Virus record (IMG/VR): IMGVR_UViG_3300012228_000001
Span: 1 to 64,000 of that record
DNA length: 64,000 bases
Origin: a virus
Direction: 5' to 3' (one strand)
How positions within the stretch are numbered: position 1 is the first letter of the stretch; every line of letters starts with the position of its first letter. The position numbers were made by a program, and so were the translations under genes. The notes below the pieces were generated by a model, which saw nothing but the letters and a program-made list of their open reading frames with translations, had not been told where the DNA came from and made no database searches. Shown piece by piece: positions 33,628-41,952 of the stretch.

Positions 33628-34403
33628 CTATTCTTCGTTCTCAATATCGAAAGCTCTGCCGGAATAACTGCCATCCTCGTTGCGGACGAAGTAATCGGCC
33701 AAGCTGACTTTCTCGCCGCTATCTTTTTTGGCAAGTAAGTCGTCGATGGCCGGATCACCCGTAGGACCGGCCTTGAGTTCGCTATCCGAACAGAACGGAC
33801 AAATCTCGCGATATGTAAAAACATCGCAAGTAGCACAACGCCGAAGCGGCGCATCTTCCATCCATAGCTGCAACTCGCGTTCAAGCGCGATCTCGGTATC
33901 GGTGAGCGCCAGCAAGCGCGGGTCGTTCGGCGGCAGCGAGTATTTGTTTCTAAACCAAACAACGTCCGGCCCTTCCCTCAAGATTTCGACGTTGAGCCGT
34001 TGGAAGAGTTGTTTTTTTTTGCCTGTATCGCCTCGTTCAAGGCGCGGCCAACTTCTATAACCGCCCACTGATCTCGATAGGTCGACAGCGTTTCCTGATT
34101 GAACCAGCCCGGCACAGGCTCAATCGCCAACAGCTTGACGGCGGCGAACGCATACTCCTGCTCTTGCGGGATGGATAGCGCATCGGTCACGCTTCTGTAA
34201 CCAGCCGCGATCAACGAGTTGGATTGCGCCGCGCCGATCTTTAACTGATCGCCCAAGTTTGGATGCCGCAAGATAAACGTGCCCGCATAATCGTCGCCGA
34301 ATTCTATAAAGTCGAAACTCTCAAGAGAAGTCGGTTGCCCAATCGTGCCCGGCTTGACCATCGGGTACGTTCGTTTTTCTATCGAGATCGAAATAGGTTC
34401 CAT
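33628..34403 (-). CDS. Tail assembly chaperone, -1 frameshift fusion (gpGT-like)
   Basis: The upstream frame (34403-33978) and the downstream frame (34068-33628) overlap by 91 bases, the downstream one in the -1 frame. An A9C run at 34020-34011 reads GCA AAA AAA AAC in the upstream frame, an A-AAA-AAC slippery heptamer. Slippage would give a fused protein of about 258 residues (130 + 128). The C-terminal part has CATC, CPFC and a zinc-like knuckle (TCDVFTYREICPFC). This matches the lambda gpG/gpGT type arrangement just upstream of the tape measure gene. Confidence 0.8.
33978..34403 (-). CDS. Tail assembly chaperone, gpG-like short form
   Basis: The unshifted product of 141 residues starts MEPISISIEKRTYPMVKPG and ends NSSNGSTSKS, just after the slippery run. 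In long-tailed phages an excess of this short form over the fused form is needed to coat the tape measure before tube polymerisation. The gene precedes the tape measure at the expected place and follows the tube gene. Confidence 0.8.
   Translation of the reverse strand: MEPISISIEKRTYPMVKPGTIGQPTSLESFDFIEFGDDYAGTFILRHPNLGDQLKIGAAQSNSLIAAGYRSVTDALSIPQEQEYAFAAVKLLAIEPVPGWFNQETLSTYRDQWAVIEVGRALNEAIQAKKNNSSNGSTSKS
34011..34020 (-). promoter_or_regulatory. Programmed -1 ribosomal frameshift slippery site
   Basis: Minus-strand bases 34020-34011 read A9C. In the upstream frame the heptamer A-AAA-AAC occurs at 34017-34011, and A-AAA-AAA three bases before it. A -1 slip joins the two chaperone frames exactly. 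No obvious stable stem follows within 20 bases; adjacent sequence is AACTCTTCC. Confidence 0.7.
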
Positions 34404-34441
34404 TGCGCCGTTCTATTCAGATTTAGCGAATTGTGCAAGCC

Positions 34442-34894
34442 TTATTGCACGTCCATCTTTGCCGCCTGAATCGCCATGAAGGTCAATCCCTGCGTCAATA
34501 GCCGGTTCGCCGGAACGTTGATGTTCCGCGTGCCGCACACCGCGTCGATGTACGATTCGATCACCTTGCCCGTTTTGCGCGACACGATATCGATAGCAAT
34601 CGGCTCGTTCTGGACGATCTCTCGCGGGTCATAACCGGCGTCGATTTCTTCAAGCAATAGATTGTTGATCGTCACTTGGAAGCGCGTCGCACCGACGACA
34701 TATTCGAGCGCGTCGGCCTGACCAAGCCCGCGCACGTCTTGCAAGCCGAAATCGGCGCTTACCGCCACGTCCGAAACCGGGTCAATCGCTCCAGAGACGC
34801 CAGCGCCAAGAACTTTGTCTTGACCCTGCGGCGCGTTAAGACGTAAGAGGGCGCGGTTCCCTGTCAAGTGACGTTCCTTTATTACCGAGGGCAT
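34442..34894 (-). CDS. Tail tube protein
   Basis: The 150-residue protein starts MPSVIKERHLTGNRALLRLN and has beta-strand-rich repeats (FQVTINNLLLEEIDAGYDPREIV, IDIVSRKTGKVIESYIDAV). Length, beta content and its position between sheath and chaperones fit the Hcp-fold tail tube subunit of contractile tails. No separate motif proves it. Confidence 0.7.
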   Translation of the reverse strand: MPSVIKERHLTGNRALLRLNAPQGQDKVLGAGVSGAIDPVSDVAVSADFGLQDVRGLGQADALEYVVGATRFQVTINNLLLEEIDAGYDPREIVQNEPIAIDIVSRKTGKVIESYIDAVCGTRNINVPANRLLTQGLTFMAIQAAKMDVQ

Positions 34895-34908
34895 AGATGC
34901 TCCTATCT

Positions 34909-34949
34909 AAAGCAACACCTAACAAACACAAGTTAGCTGGTGTTGCTTT
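34909..34949. repeat. Long inverted repeat ahead of the tail tube gene
   Basis: AAAGCAACACCTAAC at 34909-34923 pairs with GTTAG..GGTGTTGCTTT at 34932-34949, leaving a three-base bulge and an eight-base loop. It lies just upstream of the tube ribosome site (GGAGC) in mRNA and just before the LAGLIDADG gene on the other strand. It could be a processing or stability hairpin for the highly expressed tube, or a feature of the nuclease insertion. It is not followed by a convincing U run on either strand. Confidence 0.6.
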
Positions 34950-34978
34950 ATCGTTTTAGGTATGTTAATAATAAAACC

Positions 34979-36103
34979 ATGAAAAACACGCTCGAACCAT
35001 TTGCAAAGAAAATCATTACTTCCTATCAACGCGGGCAATCTATGGCTGCGCTTGCGCAAAAGTATAAGGCTGCGGTGCCTAGTGTTTACGAACTGCTCAA
35101 GCGCCACGGTATAGAAACCCGCAATCCGAATGGCGCAATCCGCCAACAGCTTTTTGCTCACGCCGATGTGATTGTGAAACTTTATCGTGAGGGGGTTAGT
35201 GGTTGGAAAATCGCTGAACAATTCGGCGTATCCTTCCCGACGATCTACAAACTCCTTCGGGAACGTGGAGAAACTATTAGGCATGATGACCAAGATGCGA
35301 CGAAAATACTTTTGGAGAACGAACAGAGAATCATCGAACTTTACAAGTCTGGCAAGTCCACGCGCCAAATTTCTCAAACAATCGGCGTTCACTATTCGCC
35401 AATCTGTAATCTTCTTGAACGGAACAAAGTTCCGCGCAGAGTGCGCCAACAGTTTCGTCGAGGGCACACGCTCAACGAATCCTGCTTTGACGAGATTACC
35501 GAAGCGTCCGCTTACTGGATTGGATTTCTTTTTGCCGATGGTCATGTCGGCACCGTCGAGGGTTATAAAATGTCGCCACGCATCGCTCTTGAACTGAAGA
35601 ATGCCGACATTGAGCATGTAGAAGCATTCAAGAAGTTTTTGGGAGCAAGCCATAAGACCCTTGTACGCAAACGTGAATACGGCATGGTCGCATCGATTAC
35701 CGTTAGTTCCAAAAAGATCGCGCAACGTCTCGCTGAGTTCGGTTTGCTTGGCGGCGACAAAAGAAACCAGACGATCAAGCAACTTGAAAATAATCGCCAC
35801 TTTTGGCGCGGCGTCGTTGACGGCGATGGGAGTCTCGGATTCGATGGAGACAATTTCAGGATCAATCTTTGCGGTCATCGGCCACTGTTGACGCAGTTTC
35901 AAACCTATGCGCGAGCGCATGTACCGGCAAAGGGCAAAAAGCCTCTCGCCAATCTGCAACGAGACGGAAGCATTTGGAAAATTGCACTCGGAAATTCTCG
36001 CGCTGAACATCTTTCTCGCCTTCTCTATTCTGACTGCTCTCTCGCACTACCGCGTAAGCTTCGCATCGCCGAGCGAATTATTGCCCCAATGGAATCTCTA
36101 TAG
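34979..36103 (+). CDS. LAGLIDADG homing endonuclease with three N-terminal helix-turn-helix repeats
   Basis: The 374-residue plus-strand protein has three similar N-terminal units ending ASVYELLKRHG / FPTIYKLLRERG / YSPICNLLERNK, each a helix-turn-helix of the Sigma-like type. Two LAGLIDADG helices follow: YWIGFLFADGHV and FWRGVVDGDGSL, whose acidic residues bind the catalytic metals. This is a single-chain, pseudodimeric homing enzyme. It lies antisense between the tube and sheath genes and overlaps the sheath stop by 26 bases. Confidence 0.92.
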   Translation: MKNTLEPFAKKIITSYQRGQSMAALAQKYKAAVPSVYELLKRHGIETRNPNGAIRQQLFAHADVIVKLYREGVSGWKIAEQFGVSFPTIYKLLRERGETIRHDDQDATKILLENEQRIIELYKSGKSTRQISQTIGVHYSPICNLLERNKVPRRVRQQFRRGHTLNESCFDEITEASAYWIGFLFADGHVGTVEGYKMSPRIALELKNADIEHVEAFKKFLGASHKTLVRKREYGMVASITVSSKKIAQRLAEFGLLGGDKRNQTIKQLENNRHFWRGVVDGDGSLGFDGDNFRINLCGHRPLLTQFQTYARAHVPAKGKKPLANLQRDGSIWKIALGNSRAEHLSRLLYSDCSLALPRKLRIAERIIAPMESL

Positions 36104-37862
36104 TTTGCTCTATTACTGTGGCCTTTAATGAGGCTATGGGAACAATAAAACGAATCGGCTGGATCGGCTCGAAGCTGTAGTAGACTTTCAGCACGGTCGA
36201 TTCGAACGTTGCGCTGATCGCGTTGCGGTCGTAATTCGCGATCCGCAAACTTGAACTGGCAAGCATTGCCCGACTCAATCTGCGGTCCACGGCGCTGATA
36301 ACGCGCCCGATCATAACTTCGGTCGCTTCGCTGCCGAGATAGTTTTCCAGCTCGTAAATAATGTCTTGGTTCATCCCGTCCGCTGCGCGGCGAACCGAAA
36401 TTATCCGGTTGTAGAGATTGTCGTCGGCAGTGTACGTCGAGAGGCCGTCCGCGATCACGAAGCCCGGTCGATTCGGATTGAGTCGGCGGAACGGCGGCGA
36501 TACGCCAGCGGCGAGCAGGTCTTCGGCTTCCTCGATAGACAGTTCGGCTTCGATCACGCTCGTTTGCAGGTCTTTGTTGTTGAGCGGCACGGATGGCGCA
36601 ACGCCCGCTGCTATTCCTGCATATTTAGCTACAGACAAATAGCTCGCAAGGTCGTCGGTGCCGACGCCGGAAAAAAGAACCGCTGGCGAACCGAGCGCCG
36701 TGGCGCGGGCTTGCAGATTGCTGATGTTGGTCGCCCGCGTGTTCGTGACTTGCCAGCCGGTTTGCAGCGAGTAGCCGCAAAAGCCGATCCGCTTGTTCAC
36801 TTCGCAGTGATCGGCGAGCGCGACTTGCACGGTCTGTAACGGGGTGGCAACCATGACGAGATTGACGTTGGTCCCGCCAAGCTGATCGAGGCAATCGGTC
36901 CAGTCGGCGAGCGTCGGCGCGGAAACGGCAGCACCGCCAGTAAACGGCGCGGCGGCAAGATCGGCCAACGTTTCAGTGCCGCCTTCGATAAAGACTGCGG
37001 TCACTAGGCCGGACGTGGCGTTGATAAGGGCAACCAGGGCTTGCAAGGCACCGGCCCCGGTGCCGTAGGTGAAGGTTTCTTCGGTATCACCGAGGATCAC
37101 TTTCAACGTTTTGGCCGTATCGTCGATGGTGCAGTCCATCGAGTTCTGGCCCGTGCCAAGCCCCTTGGTCGTTAGCGTGATAACATCGAGCGCAGTGGCC
37201 GGTGTCTCGTCTTTCAGGGTGATGCTCGCGGGAGTCGCGCCCGTGATACCGTCCGTTCCACCAGTGAAAGCCGTAGCAGTGATTGTGTCGAGCGTGTCGT
37301 CGCCTGCGGCTATCAGCGCCGCGACCACCAGTGCGCTCGTGTCGTTGATCTTGGCTACCAGCGCCGCCAGCGAATCGGCCCCGGTGCCATAGCTGAAAAT
37401 CTCGGTCACTTTCTCGGCACCCGTGCCGTAAGTGAGCGTCACTTCCTTTGCCACGTCGTCGACGACGACTTCGATCCCATTGAACGCCAGCCCGTAGCCG
37501 TGCGACGTGAGCGTGATAGCATCCGCCGAACTGCCGTCCTGCAAGATCGTGCTCGCCTTGGTGGCCGGATTCGCCGTGACGAGATAAAGATGGCTCGCGC
37601 CCGGCACTTGCCCGCTCGGATTGATGGCGAGTTTCGCTGCCGTCAAGATTTCCGACCCCGGAATAAACAAGCGGTTCAAGATGCCCGCGTTGGGTGTCAC
37701 ATGATGCAATTTCTTCGGCTCAAGCACGCCAGTACCAAGGCCGACAATTGCAAGGATGCCCGCGCCGCCTTCGAGCGTGCTTACCAAATCGGACGAGTCT
37801 ACGACGGGGTAAACTCCCGGCATAAGGTGAAATCGACCGTTTACCGTCACTCCGATTGTCAT
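36078..37862 (-). CDS. Contractile tail sheath protein
   Basis: The 594-residue protein starts MTIGVTVNGRFHLMPGVYPVVDSSDL and ends with conserved sheath segments: RRAADGMNQDIIYELENYLGSE, IRVAGRVISAVDRRL-like IGRVISAVDRRL and TVIEQTIEIPLGQ. Between residues 105 and 300 a domain with SYGTGA and TATAFTGG is present twice in tandem, forming surface-exposed insert domains. The C-terminus handles sheath-tube contacts. It precedes the tube gene. Confidence 0.9.
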   Translation of the reverse strand: MTIGVTVNGRFHLMPGVYPVVDSSDLVSTLEGGAGILAIVGLGTGVLEPKKLHHVTPNAGILNRLFIPGSEILTAAKLAINPSGQVPGASHLYLVTANPATKASTILQDGSSADAITLTSHGYGLAFNGIEVVVDDVAKEVTLTYGTGAEKVTEIFSYGTGADSLAALVAKINDTSALVVAALIAAGDDTLDTITATAFTGGTDGITGATPASITLKDETPATALDVITLTTKGLGTGQNSMDCTIDDTAKTLKVILGDTEETFTYGTGAGALQALVALINATSGLVTAVFIEGGTETLADLAAAPFTGGAAVSAPTLADWTDCLDQLGGTNVNLVMVATPLQTVQVALADHCEVNKRIGFCGYSLQTGWQVTNTRATNISNLQARATALGSPAVLFSGVGTDDLASYLSVAKYAGIAAGVAPSVPLNNKDLQTSVIEAELSIEEAEDLLAAGVSPPFRRLNPNRPGFVIADGLSTYTADDNLYNRIISVRRAADGMNQDIIYELENYLGSEATEVMIGRVISAVDRRLSRAMLASSSLRIANYDRNAISATFESTVLKVYYSFEPIQPIRFIVPIASLKATVIEQTIEIPLGQ

Positions 37863-37878
37863 AAAAAATCCTCCTTAT

Positions 37879-38061
37879 CTACGCCGATGCCCTGAATTCT
37901 TCGAACAGTTTGTCCCACTCGCCCCGAAGCTTTGTCGCACCGGGTATTTGCTGCGCCATGATTCTCACAAACACGCGACGAGTCGGACGAAGTGAAACTT
38001 CTTTTTGCCGACGAAGCAGCCATTCTTGCGCCGTTAAAGCGAGTTCTTTTTTTTCGCTCAC
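37879..38061 (-). CDS. Small helical structural protein, 60 aa
   Basis: Mostly helix with Lys/Arg (SEKKELALTAQEWLLRRQKEVSL, then GATKLRGEWDKLFEEFRASA). It overlaps the start region of the neighbouring gene by four bases and precedes the sheath by 16. Probably an assembly helper; no family recognised. Confidence 0.65.
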   Translation of the reverse strand: MSEKKELALTAQEWLLRRQKEVSLRPTRRVFVRIMAQQIPGATKLRGEWDKLFEEFRASA

Positions 38062-38942
38062 GGTATCTCCACGGGTCGTGTCGGTATTACGCCGGTAAGC
38101 GTCGGATAGTTTTCAAGCGCCAGCGCTTCGATCATCGGCTGCGGCACGCCTTCGGAAATTCGCGTCGACAGGGTGAGCGAGCGCATGTAGAGCATTTCCG
38201 GGTAGAACTGCGGGCGCGGCTGAAAATCCGACCCGGACATTTGCATTTCGGTGAAGCCCTCGTCGTCGAGCACTTCCCAATTGAGCAGCAAAATCCACTT
38301 CACGACTTGCTGCAAAAAAATCACAATGTCGGCGTTATCGTGCAACACGTCCATCCGATAGTTCGAGAGCTGATGCACGCCAATCTCTTTCTCGATCTGC
38401 CATGCGGTAATATCGCTGCCGACCGGATACGCCGCCGCCGCCGTGCGCCGGATACCACGGGTAACGATATGAAGCTTTGCCGGTGCGGGCGGCGTAATCA
38501 CTGCCGGGATGACAGCGTTGTAAGCCAAAAATTCATTACCGATCTTGATGCGGCAAGCATCGGGAAGCGGCCCGTCGACTATCGTGTCGATTGACAAATC
38601 GAACGGCGGCTCTTGGAGCGCGGTGATCTCCGAAGCCGTTTTCGCCGTCACATCGAACTGCGTGTCGCGGATCGCAAGTTCATCGCCGATAAATCGCTGC
38701 TCTGTCTCGCTCGCGAGTAGGATGCTGATCTGCGGGATTTCCCAAGGCTCGCGGGCGAACGCCAGCCGCACCGCGACTTGATTCTTGAGTATGTAATTGA
38801 AAATCGCATCGCGGCTGGCTTGCTGATAACGCTGAATAAGCCGTTCCAGTAGCGACTGGTTCGCTTGCAGCGCCGCAAGCCCGCCCTGCAAGACGCTTTG
38901 CAGCACCATTTCGGCGGGAGTATGTCCGGCGTAAATGTCCAT
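38058..38942 (-). CDS. Tail-completion-region protein, 294 aa
   Basis: Starts MDIYAGHTPAEMVLQSVLQ; helical N-terminus, then beta-rich segment (QFDVTAKTASEI, PDACRIKIGNEFLAYNAV) and a TGVIPTRPVEIP end. It lies between the gp10-like protein and the sheath. It might be the tail terminator or neck protein. No motif is diagnostic. Confidence 0.55.
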   Translation of the reverse strand: MDIYAGHTPAEMVLQSVLQGGLAALQANQSLLERLIQRYQQASRDAIFNYILKNQVAVRLAFAREPWEIPQISILLASETEQRFIGDELAIRDTQFDVTAKTASEITALQEPPFDLSIDTIVDGPLPDACRIKIGNEFLAYNAVIPAVITPPAPAKLHIVTRGIRRTAAAAYPVGSDITAWQIEKEIGVHQLSNYRMDVLHDNADIVIFLQQVVKWILLLNWEVLDDEGFTEMQMSGSDFQPRPQFYPEMLYMRSLTLSTRISEGVPQPMIEALALENYPTLTGVIPTRPVEIP

Positions 38943-38943
38943 A

Positions 38944-39768
38944 TTATCTCACGCGCACCTGATAGCCAGCACTCGAAAACACGTTCGCCACGACCTGCAC
39001 CGCGTCGAGCATTGCGGCCTGCGCGATGATTTGCCGAATCACCGGCGTTGCGCTCTCGGCGGCTTGCTGTGCAAGATGCCGCCCTGGCTGCGCCGGTATA
39101 TACCAGCCCGGCGAATCTTCGGTCATTACCCGAAACGTCGTGTAAACGCCCTGATCGACGTTCGGCGTGACTTGCGCGTTGCGGATCATGCCTTCGTAGG
39201 GCGACGACTTCCAAGTGTAGCCACCGGGACGCCCCGGCTGGCGTCGTGCCAGCGCGGCGGCATGAATCAACCCCTCGCTCACCCGTGCGCCCATCGCCCG
39301 GTTCGCGCCGATCATTTGACGGTAGCTTTTGCTCTGCTTATAAAGATCGCCTAGCCCGCGAAGCCTGTCTGCGCCGAGCTGCTTTGCTCGCTCGTAAATA
39401 TCTGCTGGCATTGCGCCGCGCATCGCCCGCCCGCTTGAACTGACAGTGCCCGGCGTGAAGTGGCGGAACGGGATGACCATGTAGCCGCGCCCCCGCTTGT
39501 TGCGGTGCGGCCAATTGGCGATCCGTGACGGTAAATGAAATCCCTGATGGCCCTCTTCGACAATGCCCGCGTAGGGCGAATGGTTTGCGATTGACACCGA
39601 CAGAGAATTGCCGCCGTAGGGATATTCCGTCGTCGCGTCGCGGATGCCACGGATATATTGCCCCGTGGCCGAATAGGGCATTGCCAGCGTGATCCACTCA
39701 CGGCGGATAATGTCGGCCACCGGCCCGGCAAGGGATTCCTCAATGTGCGGATAGTCGCCTGCTGGCAT
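38944..39768 (-). CDS. HK97 gp10-like head-tail joining protein, 274 aa
   Basis: The basic protein has YAGIVEEGHQGF and WPHRNKRGRGYMVIPFRHFTPGT, with many Arg and Gly loops, and AGYQVRVR at its end. The Y-[AV]-x-x-[IV]-E-x-G pattern is characteristic of minor tail or head-tail proteins that make the neck. It follows the antisense HNH gene on the other strand. Confidence 0.6.
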   Translation of the reverse strand: MPAGDYPHIEESLAGPVADIIRREWITLAMPYSATGQYIRGIRDATTEYPYGGNSLSVSIANHSPYAGIVEEGHQGFHLPSRIANWPHRNKRGRGYMVIPFRHFTPGTVSSSGRAMRGAMPADIYERAKQLGADRLRGLGDLYKQSKSYRQMIGANRAMGARVSEGLIHAAALARRQPGRPGGYTWKSSPYEGMIRNAQVTPNVDQGVYTTFRVMTEDSPGWYIPAQPGRHLAQQAAESATPVIRQIIAQAAMLDAVQVVANVFSSAGYQVRVR

Positions 39769-39798
39769 CTATGCGTCCCTCCATGCTAAATTTTTAGA

Positions 39799-40404
39799 AT
39801 GCCAGCAAAAACACATGGGCTTTATCAAACCCGCATATACAAAGTGTGGATCGGAATTAAGCAGCGATGTTTGAACCCCAACGATGGTGCCTACCCCGAC
39901 TACGGCGGGCGTGGGATAACGATTTGCAATGAGTGGCGTACCTTCCCACCGTTTTATGCTTGGGTCACGAGCAAGTTCCCCGATGGAAACGTTCCGACTG
40001 GATTGTCGATTGATAGATTCGACAACGATGGTCCCTATGCGCCCTGGAATTGCCGATGGGCGACGCGAGCTGAACAAAATAGAAACTCCCGGCATAATCG
40101 CTTCGTGGAGTTTAATGGACAAAAACTTTGCCTTATGGATTGGGCGAATCAACTTGGTATTAGTTATCACTCCCTGTCGAAACGTCTGCAAAAATGGCCG
40201 ATTGATAGAGCATTGACGGAACAAAAGAATCATTTCACTGGACAGCGCCTTATTACTCACGCCGGACGAACGCAGTTTCTTTTTCAGTGGGCGAACGAAA
40301 TCGGTATTAGCCTCAAAGGGCTGTCTTCTCGTTTGAATCGTGGTTGGTCCGTAGATCATGCTCTTACCGTTTCGCGTCGGCGCTCGCCTACTGCACGGCC
40401 CTGA
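39799..40404 (+). CDS. HNH/AP2-type homing endonuclease, antisense to late genes
   Basis: The 201-residue product has the family pattern: IYKVWIGIKQRCLNPND, YGGRGITICNEW, SIDRFDNDGPYAPWNCRWATRAEQNRNS, and a C-terminal NUMOD-like region (LCLMDWANQLGISYHSLSKRL, twice). The repeated C-terminal units bind DNA. It belongs to the same family as the enzyme at 10158. It occupies the gap between the connector (38944-39768) and adaptor (40388-41104) genes with a 17-base overlap at its 3' end. Confidence 0.88.
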   Translation: MPAKTHGLYQTRIYKVWIGIKQRCLNPNDGAYPDYGGRGITICNEWRTFPPFYAWVTSKFPDGNVPTGLSIDRFDNDGPYAPWNCRWATRAEQNRNSRHNRFVEFNGQKLCLMDWANQLGISYHSLSKRLQKWPIDRALTEQKNHFTGQRLITHAGRTQFLFQWANEIGISLKGLSSRLNRGWSVDHALTVSRRRSPTARP

Positions 40405-41104
40405 TAAAGTCGAGCCTCTTCGCAAGCCACTGCAAAGGTAGCGGTTGAAGATTCTCCGCTCGCGACCGCATCGGTGCCCAACAAATATATTCAGCTTCGG
40501 TCTTGAATCGAATTGAGTATCTGGCCCCTTCATCGGGAGCATTCCCGCCGTTGAGCCATGACACTTGGTTGTTGTTAATAATTTCAAAATCGGTTCCTGC
40601 CAATAATTCGGTCAGTACATAAGTGTACGGATGACCACTGCTCGGCGTCCTCTTCGTCCATATCGCCCGCTCGACGAAAAGAATTTTATCGAATCGCGTT
40701 CGCTCTTGCGTGTTTCCAGTTAGCGGATTGACCGCACCTTTTGTTAGGAGTTCCGACACGCTAACAATCTCGGTTGGCACGGAAAAACGATCATAGTGGG
40801 ACATTGGCGTCCCTGTTGGGAAACTCCAAAGAGCATCCATCAAATCGATACTCCCCTGTTCATAATATGCTCGATTGATCCGTCTATTCGGCCCGAACGC
40901 CATAACGGTCGCCCCGGCATCCCACAAGAACCCCCAACCCGTGCATACTGAACAACTAGCATCCGGCTGACCCGATTCCTCAGTTGAGCAGGGACACTTG
41001 ATTCCTTGCCGAAGAACAACCGGCACGCCATGCACGGCAATTTCTTCATCGAAATCGTCTTTCGATAGAACTTCATGGAATACGTTCGGGTTTTCAATTG
41101 CCAC
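40388..41104 (-). CDS. Head-tail connector/completion protein with zinc-like Cys cluster, 238 aa
   Basis: After MAIENPNVFHEVLSKDDFDEE it has GIKCPCSTEES..DASCSVCTGWG, four or five cysteines in C-x-C..C-x-x-C arrangement, a metal-binding knuckle found in neck proteins of some phages. The rest is beta-rich. Its place between decoration proteins and the gp10-like protein supports a neck role. Confidence 0.6.
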   Translation of the reverse strand: MAIENPNVFHEVLSKDDFDEEIAVHGVPVVLRQGIKCPCSTEESGQPDASCSVCTGWGFLWDAGATVMAFGPNRRINRAYYEQGSIDLMDALWSFPTGTPMSHYDRFSVPTEIVSVSELLTKGAVNPLTGNTQERTRFDKILFVERAIWTKRTPSSGHPYTYVLTELLAGTDFEIINNNQVSWLNGGNAPDEGARYSIRFKTEAEYICWAPMRSRAENLQPLPLQWLAKRLDFIRAVQ

Positions 41105-41105
41105 T

Positions 41106-41945
41106 TCACACCGTAACGAAAATCACTGACTTCTCGTGCGCCCGGAAACTCTCTCGAATCTCTTTCTCCTGCTCGACGGCGAGCTGGATTTGCCCGCTGT
41201 AGCGGCCATATTTGCCGCCAGCAAAGCCCCGTGAATGCGATAGCCCGTCCAGCCCTATCGACGTGCTCCCAACGCCCGCAAACGGCACGTTGCCGATAAT
41301 CCCGCCGAGAAAAAGCAGAGTACGCAGCATTATCCCTTCGAGCAGGTCGGCGTTATCGCGCCGCAACCGAGTCGGGTCGTAGCCCGCCAGATAATCGACG
41401 AAGATCACCTTGGGCAAACCGTAAGCCCCACCCGAAGCGATTGACAAAAAGAAAGCGTTGAAGCTGGCGTAGATCGCGGCGTTAGTCGGGATTACGTTGA
41501 TCTGCCCGTTCTTGAAATCGACCTTCAGCCATTGCTGCGGGACGTTGAATAACTTTTGCTCTGCCGAGGGGAAAGCGAAAAAGAGCTGCGTGATTCCCGA
41601 TGGCGCGTTCGGGTCTGGCACGACGGGCCGGTTGCGCAGCTTGAAGCCGCCCCACTTGTCGCCGAGATACCAGTCACGGTCGTAATCGTAGCCCGGCTCT
41701 TCGATCTCCGGTATGGCCGCATTCGGATCAATCGCAACACCCCGTTCGTGAGCGCCGCACTTGATCCGCTTGATGCCTAAAAAAATGTTGAGATTCTTTT
41801 CGTAGAAATCTTCTGCCGCCCGAATTTTCCGCAATATTTCCGTGTCGGGATAGCTCTTTTGTTCCCCGCGTGCTGTTAAGAGGATGCCATAAAGCTGATT
41901 GCCCTTGATATCCTCAACCACCAAGCCGCTTTTGGTTTGCTCCAT
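41106..41945 (-). CDS. Head/neck structural protein, 279 aa
   Basis: Starts MEQTKSGLVVEDIKGNQLYG; Phe/Leu-rich middle (GITQLFFAFPSAEQKLFNVPQQWLKVDF) and RLRRDNADLLEGIMLRTLLFLGGIIG. It ends close to the connector gene. No recognised family; position suggests an adaptor or completion protein. Confidence 0.55.
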   Translation of the reverse strand: MEQTKSGLVVEDIKGNQLYGILLTARGEQKSYPDTEILRKIRAAEDFYEKNLNIFLGIKRIKCGAHERGVAIDPNAAIPEIEEPGYDYDRDWYLGDKWGGFKLRNRPVVPDPNAPSGITQLFFAFPSAEQKLFNVPQQWLKVDFKNGQINVIPTNAAIYASFNAFFLSIASGGAYGLPKVIFVDYLAGYDPTRLRRDNADLLEGIMLRTLLFLGGIIGNVPFAGVGSTSIGLDGLSHSRGFAGGKYGRYSGQIQLAVEQEKEIRESFRAHEKSVIFVTV

Positions 41946-41952
41946 CGCATCA

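Noticed and set aside
34919-36010. 363-residue frame on the minus strand across the LAGLIDADG gene
   Set aside because: It lies opposite a gene with clear LAGLIDADG motifs and has no recognisable protein pattern; a shadow of that gene.
39769-40587. 272-residue minus-strand frame over the HNH/AP2 gene
   Set aside because: Antisense to a gene with intact HNH motifs; it also would overlap the ends of neighbouring late genes.
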